Source: Chara braunii
Lineage: Eukaryota; Streptophyta; Charophyceae; Charales; Characeae
Reading direction: 5' to 3'
DNA: 29,174 nucleotides
Assembly (NCBI GenBank): GCA_003427395.1
Contig: BFEA01000268.1
Location: forward strand, 169,784 to 198,957
Shown here: piece after piece, positions 17,467-26,603 of the stretch
Numbering within the stretch: position 1 is the first letter of the stretch
Layout of the letters: the number at the start of each line of letters is the position of its first letter
The notes under the pieces: generated by a model
The model's database searches: none
Seen by the model: only the letters and a program-made list of their open reading frames with translations
Told to the model about the DNA's origin: nothing
Position numbers and translations under genes: made by a program

Positions 17467-17660
17467 GCAGACAGACAAACAGACAGACACACACACATGC
17501 CATGACTTGCTGATTTCTGCTGGCGTGGCTAACTGCGAGGAGGTATTATGTCGTGATTGCCTGCTGAGTTTGCGGTGTGTTTGATTGTGTGTGTCTGACT
17601 GTCCTACTTAGATCGACAGACTGTTCTAAAAATAGAACCGGTCCAGCCCCGCGGTTGCAG
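17196..17660. repeat. Duplicated segment of about 248 bp with GA microsatellites
   Basis: Two copies (the word ATGACTTGCTGATTTCTG at about 17254 and 17502) share a (GA)n start, a CAGACAGACA tract, and a common body to GAACCGGTCC (17385-17395 and 17635-17645). Identity is roughly 85%. The pure (GA)n between them spans about 17414-17458. Confidence 0.85.
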
Positions 17661-17774
17661 ACCCAGACTTCTCGGAAGTTTAGAGGCTTATGGGGGCCCA
17701 TAGTGAGTAGAGCCCGTAGCTGGGTAGGGGCCCGGAGGCCCGAACTGAAACGGTACCGGTAGTTCTATTTTTAG
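17626..17774. repeat. Imperfect inverted repeat
   Basis: CTAAAAATAGAACCGGT (17626-17642) is answered by ACCGGTAGTTCTATTTTTAG (17755-17774), which has a 3-base insertion. A small palindrome, TATGGGGGCCCATA, sits between them. This could be a decayed short DNA element. No target duplication was seen. Confidence 0.4.
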
Positions 17775-17779
17775 GTCCA

Positions 17780-18763
17780 GTAGGGTCTAGTCTGGTAGAG
17801 CCTGGTAGGCCTAGGCTAGTGTAGGCATAAGTAAAGTAGGACCGATGTAGTTAGGACTTGTTGCTTTTCATTTTCTCGTCGCAGCATTCCGAGCCAAGGA
17901 AGTTTGGTAGCGGTGATGGTCTATAGGCGGCATCATGAGACTTCAGGGTGTGTAGCAGCCATAACCAGACTCTAAGAGCTCGTCATAGCTCGCACGTCCT
18001 CTGCGCATCTACCCCTGGGGGTATCTGCGTTAGGCTGGGCTATTCTGGGACTCTTCACTGTGTGTACATGGGTGGACCACTGTCGGCCATCTCCAGTTGG
18101 GCTTCGTCAGTGGTGTGGCAGCCATACAACAGAAAAATTATCGCCGTTTTTTTTTTTTGTTGATCGTGGGGCCTCACCCCCGAACAACCGTTTAAAAACT
18201 GTTTTTCAACTCTTTATCCTGGCACATGCACCATGGTCTACAGGAAGTGATGGAAACCAACGTGTGTGACTTATGTAGTCCACATGAAGTGACAGGATAA
18301 ACAGTTGAACTTTGTGTTGATAAACTGTTGAGAATCTGTTTATATTATGTTGAACTACGTTTGGAAGGTTGAACTATGTGTTGGTAAACTGTTTATCAAC
18401 AGTTGAACACAAGACTTTACGTTGGAAATCGTGATGGAAATGTGATGGTTGTGCGATGAATCGTGTTGGAAATGTGATGGTGTTATGTTTGGATTTATGG
18501 TGCTTGTCTGTCGGAGACCAATCTATTCATATTCATGCATGCATGTGTCCCATTGGAGCAGAGGGGAGCATTCCGGTCGATAAATTTTGTGACTCACTCA
18601 TTCCAGACAACAAAGAAAATATGAACACGCACTTCCCCAAGCTTGTGACTCCTCCCCCCCGGACACACACACAATGAGGGTACACTGACACTCTCATACA
18701 CATTGTTGAAGTGGACATCATGTATACATGCTAACTGTGACCACCCATTTGGGGCCATATACG
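17780..18763. repeat. Unique sequence with an imperfect 66-bp duplication and hairpins
   Basis: TTGAACTTTGTGTTGATAAA (about 18306) recurs as TTGAACTATGTGTTGGTAAA (about 18369). The second copy contains the hairpin AACTGTTTATCAACAGTT (18387-18404). The 21-base word at 18126-18146 (ACAACAGAAAAATTATCGCC and the next G) recurs at 22096-22116 with one change. No gene is supported. Confidence 0.5.
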
Positions 18764-18877
18764 TTCTCTCTCTCTCTCCCTCCCTTTAATTACCCCTCTC
18801 TCTCTATCTCTCCACCTACTCTCTCCACCTACTCTCTCTCTCTCTCTCACGCTCTCTCTCTCCCTCCCTCCCTTCAA

Positions 18878-18909
<32 letters not shown>

Positions 18910-18911
18910 GT
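18764..18911 (+). repeat. (CT)n microsatellite cluster
   Basis: Several CT runs are separated by repeated words (TCCCTCCCTTTAATTACCCC and a near copy, and CTCTCCACCTA). The Leu/Ser frames in both directions are artefacts. Confidence 0.95.
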
Positions 18912-18943
18912 GTCCACTATTCTTTCTACTACTCCCCATGCCT

Positions 18944-19040
18944 NNNNNNNNNNNNNNNNNNNNNNNNNNNNNNNNNNNNNNNNNNNNNNNNNNNNNNNNN
19001 NNNNNNNNNNNNNNNNNNNNNNNNNNNNNNNNNNNNNNNN
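18944..19040. other. Assembly gap (97 N)
   Basis: A run of N lies between CT-rich flanks. It is probably an unresolved microsatellite, so the true length is unknown. Confidence 1.
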
Positions 19041-19072
<32 letters not shown>

Positions 19073-19211
19073 CACCCACACTTGTGACGATGAGGTTGGG
19101 AAGTGGGAGCCATATACGAAGACGTTGTAGGCGTATTCTGGGGTAAGTGACACCCACTTCCCAACCTCATCGTCATGAGGGGTTCCTTGTGTGTTTGTTG
19201 TTCATACTGCA

Positions 19212-19287
<76 letters not shown>

Positions 19288-19436
19288 GTTACAGTTGTGA
19301 CGATGAGGTTGGGAAGTGGGAGCCATATACGAAGACGTTAGCTATCTCAGGAACACGAACAAACAATTACTTCTATGTCCACGAATAATAATTGATGTCA
19401 AAATCATCCATAAATAAAGTGTCTTTGTCTCTCATT

Positions 19437-19521
<85 letters not shown>

Positions 19522-19713
19522 CACGTTCTCTCTCTCCCTCCCTCCCTTCAATTACCCCTCTCTCTCTCTCTCTCCACTCACACTTGTGACGATGAGGTTG
19601 GGAAGTGAGAGTCATATACGAAGACGTTGTAGGCGTATTCTGGTGTAAGTGGCACCCACTTCCCAACCTCATCGTCATGCGGGGTTCCTTGTGTGTTTGC
19701 TATTCATATTGCA

Positions 19714-19775
<62 letters not shown>

Positions 19776-19955
19776 GTTACAGTTGTGACGATGAGGTTGG
19801 GAAGTGGCAGCCATATACGAAGACGTTAGTTATCTCAGGAACACGAACAGACAATTACTTCTATATCCACGAATAATAATTAATGTCAAAATCATCCATA
19901 AATAGAGTGTCTTTGTTTCTCATTTCATCTCTCTCTCTCTCTCTCTCTCTTTCCA
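19041..19955 (+). repeat. Tandem 502-bp duplication: CT microsatellite plus hairpin repeat
   Basis: The unit is a (CT)n tract, a hairpin segment, a second (CT)n tract, then a half-copy of the segment. It occurs at 19041-19440 and again from about 19560. The hairpin arms GACGATGAGGTTGGGAAGTG and CACTTCCCAACCTCATCGTC are each part of a 22-bp perfect arm (19086-19107 and 19153-19174), with a near-perfect second copy at 19588-19676. Half-copies at about 19298 and 19788 follow CTCTGTTACAG and read CDDEVGKWxPYTKTL, ending YFYxHE. A (CTAT)n tract lies at about 19474-19520. Confidence 0.85.
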
Positions 19956-20190
19956 CAGTTAAGCGAGTCTTGCTTTCTTTTCCTTTCCCAACTGCAGGCC
20001 ACTTTCAGTCACATGGTTCTGTACAGGGGGCCACATAATGACATTAAGGCACCGCTGTCATAAGAAGTGGCACACACCACGCAACTCTGGCTACCCCAGC
20101 CACAGTAACTCGGTTTTTCGCACGAGATCCGAGCTAAATCCTTTGTGTCCACACTTCAAAACTGTATCTCTCTCTCTCTCTGTGTCGTTA

Positions 20191-20222
<32 letters not shown>

Positions 20223-20327
20223 AATAGACGTGTTATTGTGTTATGAGTTGCAGGCACGCAATCCCACCAGATCTTGATTCATGTCTCATCCGTCAGAATA
20301 ACAAAAGTGTCAGTCAAGGAAAAATTT
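19956..20327. other. Spacer with CT microsatellite
   Basis: Unique sequence is followed by (CT)n at about 20166-20222. Short frames only. It lies downstream of the minus-strand coding relic and may contain its 3' part, but nothing is recognisable. Confidence 0.5.
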
Positions 20328-21367
20328 TCAAGGTCTTACGCATGAAGCTTGCGGTTGCGTCTGCGGGGCTAAAACTTCGAATTCAAAGTCATGTACTGTG
20401 TTGCCCTTGTTGTCGACTGCACTGTTCCCTGTCTTTCTGTTGCCTGCATTGTAGTACTGCGTTGCCACATCTGCCACACGTGTGTCGCGGTCGAACTTGA
20501 AAATGTAAAAACTCATAATTGTGTTTCGGTTTTGTGCAGGATTGACTATGTCGTTCTGAATAGCGGCCATTTTCAGCAACTGATCCGAAGCCTTGCTTGA
20601 CTTCTTTGTCTGTTCTATTTCTGTGCGAATCACGAGTATGTAAACGCTAGTTGCTGCAAGGTCACGCCAAACTTTCCGTCATCCCTTCTTATTTGAAAGA
20701 CTTTTGTGAGTGTCCTCTTAAAATGTTCTGCTCCTCATGGTTCTTCGCCCTTCCTTCTCCATGTCTTGTCTTTATTCATTTGGCTACGAATATCGTTTCG
20801 CGCGGTGTTATTGTGATCCGACTGCGTGCCACGTACGAGCGGGAGACCTCTCTCTGCCCAAAACCAGTGTCTCAAGTGCGAACTCAACTTTCCACGGACC
20901 GTTGTCATCATTCAGTTGCACTCTATAAACACACACCGTACATCATTGTTCTCTACATACTTCCCGAATCCTACCCTCACATCTTCTCCTAAAAGGTTAG
21001 CAGCCAGCTGCAACGCATTGAAGAAGTCGTCCTCTGAAGGGTAGAATGCTGCATCCCTCGCTGTCGAGTGCACAAAATTTTTTGCAACGGACCTCAACAA
21101 TCTGTATTTTTGTCTTTTTTCGAATAAATTGCATTCGTCTCGCAAGCCACCCGCCCAATGTTTGGCTTCTTTCGCCTCCTTTTGACAATGTCTCCCTCCT
21201 TGTACAATCTGGCGGCCTGCAACAACGCGTATAACAACCAGAAGTTGGAAGGAGGTATCCGCCACTCACATACATTCGTTTGGCAGAAGATACAACCACA
21301 ACCGCACATACATATTGAAGGCTATCTCAGACTTCCTTATCGAAACACATTTATAGTTCGCTGCCAT
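20328..21367 (-). pseudogene. Frameshifted minus-strand protein-coding relic, family unknown
   Basis: Read on the minus strand, from an ATG at 21367 (MAANYKCVSIRKSEIAFNMY), protein-like sequence passes through at least four frame changes. Segments are ALLQAARLYKEGDIVKRRRK (about 21230), then LLRSVAKNFVHSTARDAAFY and FFNALQLAANLLGEDVRVGF (about 21100-20950), then a segment with NDDNGPWKVEFALETLVLG (about 20900), FQIRRDDGKFGVTLQQLA (about 20680) and FDRDTRVADVATQYYNAG (about 20495), ending ASCVRP at 20328. One shift falls in an A6 run near 21115, so homopolymer error or slippage is possible. Each piece looks coding in only one frame. No domain is recognised. It may also contain introns. Confidence 0.45.
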
Positions 21368-21407
21368 TTTGCACTACCAGCAGGTGATGACAACAGTTCC
21401 CGTCTGT

Positions 21408-21409
<2 letters not shown>

Positions 21410-21439
<30 letters not shown>

Positions 21440-21440
21440 C
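21410..21440 (+). repeat. T-run (about 30 bp)
   Basis: A T homopolymer follows CTGTG and is interrupted by nothing until CC near 21440. On the minus strand it is an A-run about 45 bp upstream of the relic's ATG. Confidence 0.9.
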
Positions 21441-21501
21441 CTTTTCCAAAAAAATCGTTGTTCAGAATCCTGCTCTCGGTCCTCCCAATCGTGGTACTCT
21501 C

Positions 21502-21503
<2 letters not shown>

Positions 21504-21549
<46 letters not shown>

Positions 21550-21608
21550 TTTGTCTGTCTGTCTGTCTGTCTATCTGTGTCTGCATCTGTGTGTGTGTGT
21601 GTGTGTGT
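21504..21608 (+). repeat. (GT)n / (GTCT)n microsatellite
   Basis: A GT run (about 21504-21542) is followed by GTCTGTCT words and a second GT run to about 21608. Confidence 0.95.
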
Positions 21609-22234
21609 TATGACCTTGGTTGTCTGATGATTTTCTCGCCGCTCACACACAGAGTATCTCACACACGCCTATATATCGTCAAATAGATATATGCATTAGA
21701 TATAAAGCAAGAGGAGACTGAGTCCAATCTGTACACAACTCAGAGATAAGCAGCGGAATTCAATCATGTACAGATGGGGAGAAGACACACAGTGTTTCTC
21801 ACTCTCTGACAAACTCCCGACAACCAATCACAAGATGACAACTGCGAAGATCACAATTGGAATGCTGGTTTGATGATGAGCCAACTCAAACCAATAGTCC
21901 CAATTATCGTTACAAAGTTTATCCCAGTATCTCGCCCCCTCAATACTCCACACACCACTCACTACTCCACAGCCAGTGCTAGTGCTACACTGTATCAGCC
22001 TCCCAGAGGCCAGCTCCAACCACCCTGATGAAGAAGATGAATCGTGATGCAGTCTTCAGTGCCGGTGAGTTACTCTGACGAAGAAGAAGGCAGTTACAAC
22101 AGAAAAATTGTCGCCGAAATTCAACAAAATTTCTTTTTGATGTCTAACTTATTCACGCCAGAAGGGGTGTGACCAACTGTTGAAACTGGGTCTTCTGATG
22201 TGTTCAACTACTCATCAACATTATCAACTTATTC
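21609..22234. other. Spacer, no supported gene
   Basis: Unique sequence holds CTGATGAAGAAG and CTGACGAAGAAG words (about 22026 and 22075) and the 21-base word shared with 18126. No domain or RNA gene is seen. Confidence 0.45.
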
Positions 22235-22323
22235 CCAACGAGTCAAACATGGTTTCCAACATGGTTTCCAACATGGTTTCCAACGAGTCCAACATGGTTT
22301 CCAACGAGTCCAACATGGTTTCC

Positions 22324-22325
<2 letters not shown>
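22235..22325 (+). repeat. Minisatellite of 21- and 12-bp units
   Basis: CCAACGAGTCCAACATGGTTT (21 bp) alternates with its truncated form CCAACATGGTTT (12 bp), about five units in all. Both lengths are multiples of three, giving a SNESNMV-type peptide. There are no unique spacers, so it is not a CRISPR array. Confidence 0.9.
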
Positions 22326-22417
<92 letters not shown>

Positions 22418-22490
22418 TGGTAGGTTTTTGCAGTGGTATATGAAAAACACACACACAAGGAACCCCACATCATTTAGGGGCATTTTGGCA
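22326..22490 (-). repeat. (GA)n tract plus inverted copy of the CT-microsatellite repeat family
   Basis: After (GA)n (about 22327-22412) the plus strand reads ACACACACAAGGAACCCCAC. Its reverse complement (GTGGGGTTCCTTGTGTGTGT), followed by TCATAT and a CT tract, matches the 3' part of the hairpin units at 19.18 and 19.68 kb. This is a third, diverged location of the family in the opposite orientation. Confidence 0.6.
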
Positions 22491-23030
22491 TATATCTCAA
22501 CTTATGGGGGTATTTCCTCGGCTACCAGAGTAAAAAAAAAAATTGTGAGAGCGTGGCCTATTGACCCTCAAGCGTTTCAAGCATACTTGCGGCGCATCGA
22601 GGTGCGCTGCACCCTGCACGTGTGTCGCACCGCTGTCGGAGCTGATACCCTTACAAGGGTATCATGATATTGCAGTTGACACAATGTCGACGCCAACTGT
22701 TAGAACGGAAACTGCTAAAAACAGAAACTGGGGCAAGCCCCTCGACGATTATGGTCATAAGAGTGTAGTAACCACAAGGGCCAAAACACGGCACGCGCGG
22801 ACAAGAGTCGGGGGTTAAAAATTTTCGAGTGCTTGTCTGCATCATCGCAGCGTATGCAAAGACGACGGAGGTTAGTGGATTAAAAATTCGAATGACCGCG
22901 CACGCCATTCCGACAGGCGCAGAGACTACAAAGTGGTTAGTAAATAAAACTCCCGACCACGAGGTCGGAAGGTTAGTCAAGACGGAAAAGAGTCGCGGGG
23001 GGCGCGGCGACGGTTTTTCTCAGTCAGTTG
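22491..23030. repeat. Decayed repeat with GATACCCTT hairpin
   Basis: GATACCCTTACAAGGGTATC at 22644-22663 is a near-perfect palindrome. It and its upstream flank (CTGTCGGAGCT) resemble 23507-23557, so two copies of one repeat family are present. Otherwise the sequence is unique, with no recognised gene. Confidence 0.5.
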
Positions 23031-23039
23031 ACGATTGAG

Positions 23040-23560
23040 AAAGTATGACTGTTTCGGCTCAAGTCCGCAGACGTCGAGTGTGTCGGAAAAGCGAGGCGGA
23101 AAACCACTCCCCGCATGATAGAATATAGGTAGAAATTAGTAAAGGCCCCGGCCATGTGGCCTGGGCGACTAGACAAACGGGGCCTAATCTGCTGTAACAG
23201 CTGCAATGGCCAAGAGTGGCCTGGGTTTCCCCTAAGGTAGGATGCAAGCCTTATGGATTGACTAGACTGAGCCCTGTACTCTACTTAGGGCAGATTGGCT
23301 CTTAGTAAAACCGAACTAGGAACTAGCCCAGTAGGTATAGGCACAAACTAATACGCAGAGGATCTTGGGATCGAGTTCGACCTGCCTTCGAGCTAGCTCC
23401 TTTTGCTAGCTATAGGGGGCAGGGCCTACCTTTTCCACCCGCCCACAGATGGGCGGGATTCGAACCCGCGACCTCCCTGTCGAGCGTTAGTTAGAGGTTG
23501 GTGGAGCCTACACCTCGGACCCGATGTCGGTGCGAATACCCTTACGAGGGTATTCGCCCT
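23040..23560 (-). mobile_element. SINE-like repeat with tRNA-type B box (minus strand)
   Basis: On the minus strand a perfect Pol III B-box-like word, GGTTCGAATCC, occurs at about 23457-23468 inside a T-arm-like stem (GCGGGTTCGAATCCCGC). About 45 nt before it stands GGTGTAGGCTCCACC, which resembles a D-arm. No 7-bp acceptor stem can be paired across the unit, so it is not a tRNA gene. The 5' end carries the hairpin GCGAATACCC/GGGTATTCGC (23532-23557). The body extends toward 23040 without an A-tail. Confidence 0.45.
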
Positions 23561-24502
23561 GGTTTTTGCAAACAACAGAAAATAGTTTTGGTTTAGAGCT
23601 TAAGTATACCGCGCTAGGCGCAGCCGCGTCTGCAATTTACGTTGACTGGATGATCGACTAGAGTAAAGAGTGCGTGGGCGCGCAGGTTTAAGGCGCGCGT
23701 GACTCATCCCCCGATATCGATTACGAAACCGGCGCGGGCGCCAGTCTGTTTATTTTTATTTTTATCTCGAAGTCTTTATTTTTGGTTACTCTTGATTAAA
23801 CTAGGATCTAGGGGATATTTTCTTTCGATGGCTACGTTTAACCGGATCAAGCGCGCGTGCGGAGAACGACCCCGACGACGGCATCGACAATGACGGCGTG
23901 ACTTCGTGCGACGAGCGGGGTATCGCAGAATGGCGCGCGGGGCGATTATGGCACGGTATAAGCAAGCCGGCGCGGGGCACTGGGAAGCCGTGCAGCCGGT
24001 TTGTGGGCCCAAAGCGTCGAGCCGCACTGCTTTGTATGGTGCTTTGCGGGTGCTGGTCTCTGGCTTGGACTTAGCCATATAGGTTACGACAACGGACAAT
24101 TACTATGAAGGTTCGGGGATCGAGGCCAGCGGGCGTCGGCCCAGCAACTGCAGCGGAGCGGCGTGAAGAGGGCTGAGGGGTCGAGGGCCCGATGAGGGCT
24201 ATCCCCCTTCGCTTTCTGTTTGCGGGCGCGGAGGAGGAGGAGAAGGGCCGATCCGTAGGGCTGCCCGTTGAAATTCCCCGTTTTAGAGTTGTTAAGTTTG
24301 TTTTTGTTTAATCTCCTTTTTATTCTTGTTTTATTCGCGTCCCGTTCTGGGACGCGATATCGGGCCTGATATAGGGTCACGGGAGGTGAGTTGTATTCGC
24401 GGGGTTGCCTAAAGTGCAATTACAAACTGTTTTCGTGACCTCGCTGGAGCCTCACCCCGCTTTGTCTTGGGACAAGGCGCAGTGGGGGCGCGGCTGGCGC
24501 CT
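23561..24502. other. GC-rich sequence, no recognised gene
   Basis: Frames of up to about 110 codons exist on the minus strand (23776-24099 and 24084-24419). They are Arg/Pro-rich because of composition and show no domain. The stretch could be the interior of a retroelement, but there is no diagnostic motif. Confidence 0.4.
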
Positions 24503-24575
24503 AGGAGCCTAGCTCAATAGGGGCACCCTTGGGCTGCTGAGTCGTGGATCCGAGTTTGAACCAGAAAATGAAGCC
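24503..24575 (+). mobile_element. tRNA-like (Pol III promoter) head
   Basis: An A-box-like word (TAGCTCAATAG, 24510-24520) and a B-box-like word (GAGTTTGAACC, 24552-24562) lie 42 nt apart start to start, which is the spacing in a tRNA. The anticodon and acceptor stems do not close, so this is a tRNA-derived SINE-type head and not a tRNA gene. It points the same way as the U6-like sequence 115 bp downstream. Confidence 0.45.
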
Positions 24576-24676
24576 TATTGAGAAGGTTAAGTAGTTCAAG
24601 GTTGCCTGGGGCCAGGCGGACCCCGAGGGCGGCCGCATGGCCTTTGGTAATGCCATGAGGGGGAGGCCGCGGTCAA

Positions 24677-24694
24677 GTCCTTCGGGACATCCGT

Positions 24695-24726
<32 letters not shown>

Positions 24727-24767
24727 GGCCCCTGCGCAAGGGGCAATGCGTATAAAACGGGGAGAGG
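24677..24767 (+). pseudogene. U6 snRNA-like sequence
   Basis: The segment begins with a U6 5' stem-loop (GTCCTTCGGGAC), then ATCCGTTAAAATTGGAACGA, the intact ACAGAGA box (24711-24717), the AGC triad (TTAGCATGG) and GGCCCCTGCGCAAGG. The 3' third (GGGCAATGCGTATAAAACGG) is diverged. There is no T-run terminator, and no upstream TATA/USE-type snRNA promoter was recognised. Core elements are better preserved than in the copy at 3.9 kb. It is probably a retro-derived copy, possibly part of a chimeric element with the tRNA-like head. Confidence 0.85.
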
Positions 24768-24770
24768 CAC

Positions 24771-25049
24771 GGGCGTTTCGGGTTCTCGTTTTGGGGATTG
24801 GTTTCACTCTCTCGCTGCAACACTCTTTGCTACGAGGGCGAATCAGTATTTCGCTATTTGGCAGCTGCGCTATGAGGCGGAGGCTGGCGAACGGGAAGTA
24901 CGAGGCAGCGGGGGAGGGAATGAATGTGGACGCAGTCTTGCGCCAGGGACACTCCTAGTAGAAAAAGGGAGGCGCCGGGGCAACGGAAGCTGCGAGCGCC
25001 GGTGACGCTGATCGAAGCAGGGCGCCAGGGAACGAAGGTGCAAGGGAGC
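24771..25049. other. GC-rich spacer
   Basis: No domain, RNA or repeat is recognised. Frames are composition-driven. Confidence 0.4.
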
Positions 25050-25935
25050 CAGCGAACCCGGCACACTGCCGGGGCCAAGTGCATTCGGAGGTAGAATAAG
25101 CGGAGCTGCAGTGATGCGCAGCGCGGTGGACTGACGGGCGCTATGGGAGCGTGGAGTTGAGGTAGCGACGGCGGGTGCTGGGGCTGTGGAGCGCATCGAA
25201 GAGCTGCGGGGGGGGGGGGACGGACGCTGAATCAGCAGTCAGGCAGAAGGGATGAACCTGGCTGGACTAGCGCGCCAGGTGCATGCAAGGGAAAGTGGAG
25301 ATGGCGGAGGCGAAGTGAAGGCAGGGCGCAGTCAAAGGAGGAGTGGCGTACACGATTTGCGGTGGAATCGAGTTAGGGGATACAACTGGCGTTAGTACGG
25401 AGGCAACAAGGGGAGAAAGAAATAGGAATGAACCCGGACGCGTGGTGCGCCGGGTGCATTCGGAGCAAAGAGGAGGTATGGCGGGGTGGATAACTCATAG
25501 CTCACCCGTTTCTTAGCCCAATCGGGCGAGCGAAGAGTTGATTTCGGGGGTTTAAAGGTGGGCGACCCCGACTGTAGTGTTAGTTTTAGGATTAGATTAG
25601 TAGATTGTGAGTTTGTGAGAAAGTCAGTGAGGGGAGCTATAACGGAGAGATGAGGGGGTGGGATGGCGACGGCAAAACGCCCGTTTCTCTACGAAAGCGA
25701 GTGTCTGCGGGGTCGAAACTGGCAGTCGAGGGGCGGGCGACACCGAGTATGGGGTTAGAAAAGAGAGATAGTTAGCAGGAGGAGAGTTAGAGGAGGGATG
25801 GACTGCGAGGGGTGAGGAGGAGAGGAGATTCGAATGAACCCGGATGGGTTTCCGCGCTAGGTACATGCAAAGGAGGGAGGGAAGAAAGTATTGATCCCAC
25901 CCGTTTCCTGATGAAAACGGGTGGGAGAAAGGTCG
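25050..25935 (+). repeat. Diverged tandem repeats with recurring hairpins
   Basis: The word GAACCCGG...GCGC.GGTGCAT recurs at about 25052, 25252, 25428 and 25835. A hairpin motif also recurs: CCCACCCGTTT paired with AAACGGGTGGG (about 25897-25925), and weaker versions CTCACCCGTTTC...CGGGCGAG (about 25501) and CGCCCGTTTC...GAAAGCGAG (about 25677). Unit length is irregular (about 180-400 bp), so this is an old, diverged array. Confidence 0.5.
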
Positions 25936-26178
25936 ACTCCAATGTTTTTCGGCAGGGCGGATTCGATTATGAAGTCGGTTCAGTCAAGGAGTTAGCAGTT
26001 AGTGAGCTAGGAAAAGAAAGGTTGTGCGTGAGGTGATGGATATGGCCGTATCGGGCCGAAAAGGTCGCCCGTATACATCCATTATTATTTTTATTATTAT
26101 TATTATTATCCATTGTCATTGTTATATTATATTTATATTTATATTTATTATTATTATTATTATTATTAGTTTATATAT

Positions 26179-26224
<46 letters not shown>

Positions 26225-26564
26225 CCTACCATCACGATCGGTGGTTCCTCCGTACGAGCTGCTGTTCAGAAAGTACGAACATCACATGATCACAACAAGC
26301 TGGGGAGAAGAAGAAGAAGAAGAAGAAGAAGAAGAAGAAGAAGAAGAAGAGGGGAGAAGAAGGGGAAAGGAGAGGAAGCGAATGGTGGTTCTTGGGTGTA
26401 TGAGACATCTGTGACTGGGGGATCGAGGTTGTGAGTGGTACGAGAGACATACCTGGTGCTGGAGGCGTGCAACATTGATCGCCATGTGCTCGTACTTCGG
26501 GAATGCTGTTCACCTCATCTTTCGACTTCATAGTATAGGCTAGATAGGATCTGTCACATGTAGT
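25936..26564. repeat. Microsatellite-bearing spacer
   Basis: (ATT)n lies at about 26082-26112 and 26145-26168, (ATTT)n at about 26174-26221 and (AAG)n at about 26305-26351. The rest is unique sequence with no supported gene. Confidence 0.85.
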
Positions 26565-26603
26565 CCTCCTAGTGGATCACATCTTTCTAGTGGATCACAC
26601 CTA
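26565..26603. repeat. CCTAGTGGATCACACCT minisatellite, left block
   Basis: About 2.5 copies of the 17-bp unit, including the CACATCTT variant also seen in the right block at 28525-28627. Confidence 0.8.

Noticed and set aside
18728-19326. Long Ser/Leu or Arg/Glu frames on both strands
   Set aside because: They are translations of CT/GA microsatellites, some reading through the N gap.
22235-22325. CRISPR-like array
   Set aside because: The 21- and 12-bp units are contiguous with no unique spacers. This is a eukaryotic minisatellite.
23440-23530. tRNA gene on the minus strand
   Set aside because: The B box and T-arm are good, but no acceptor stem pairs and the anticodon arm cannot be folded convincingly.
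24677-24767. Functional U6 snRNA gene
   Set aside because: The 3' third is diverged, there is no T-run terminator, and no snRNA promoter was recognised upstream.
26232-26531. Phe- or Ser-rich minus-strand frames
   Set aside because: They are produced by the (AAG)n microsatellite.
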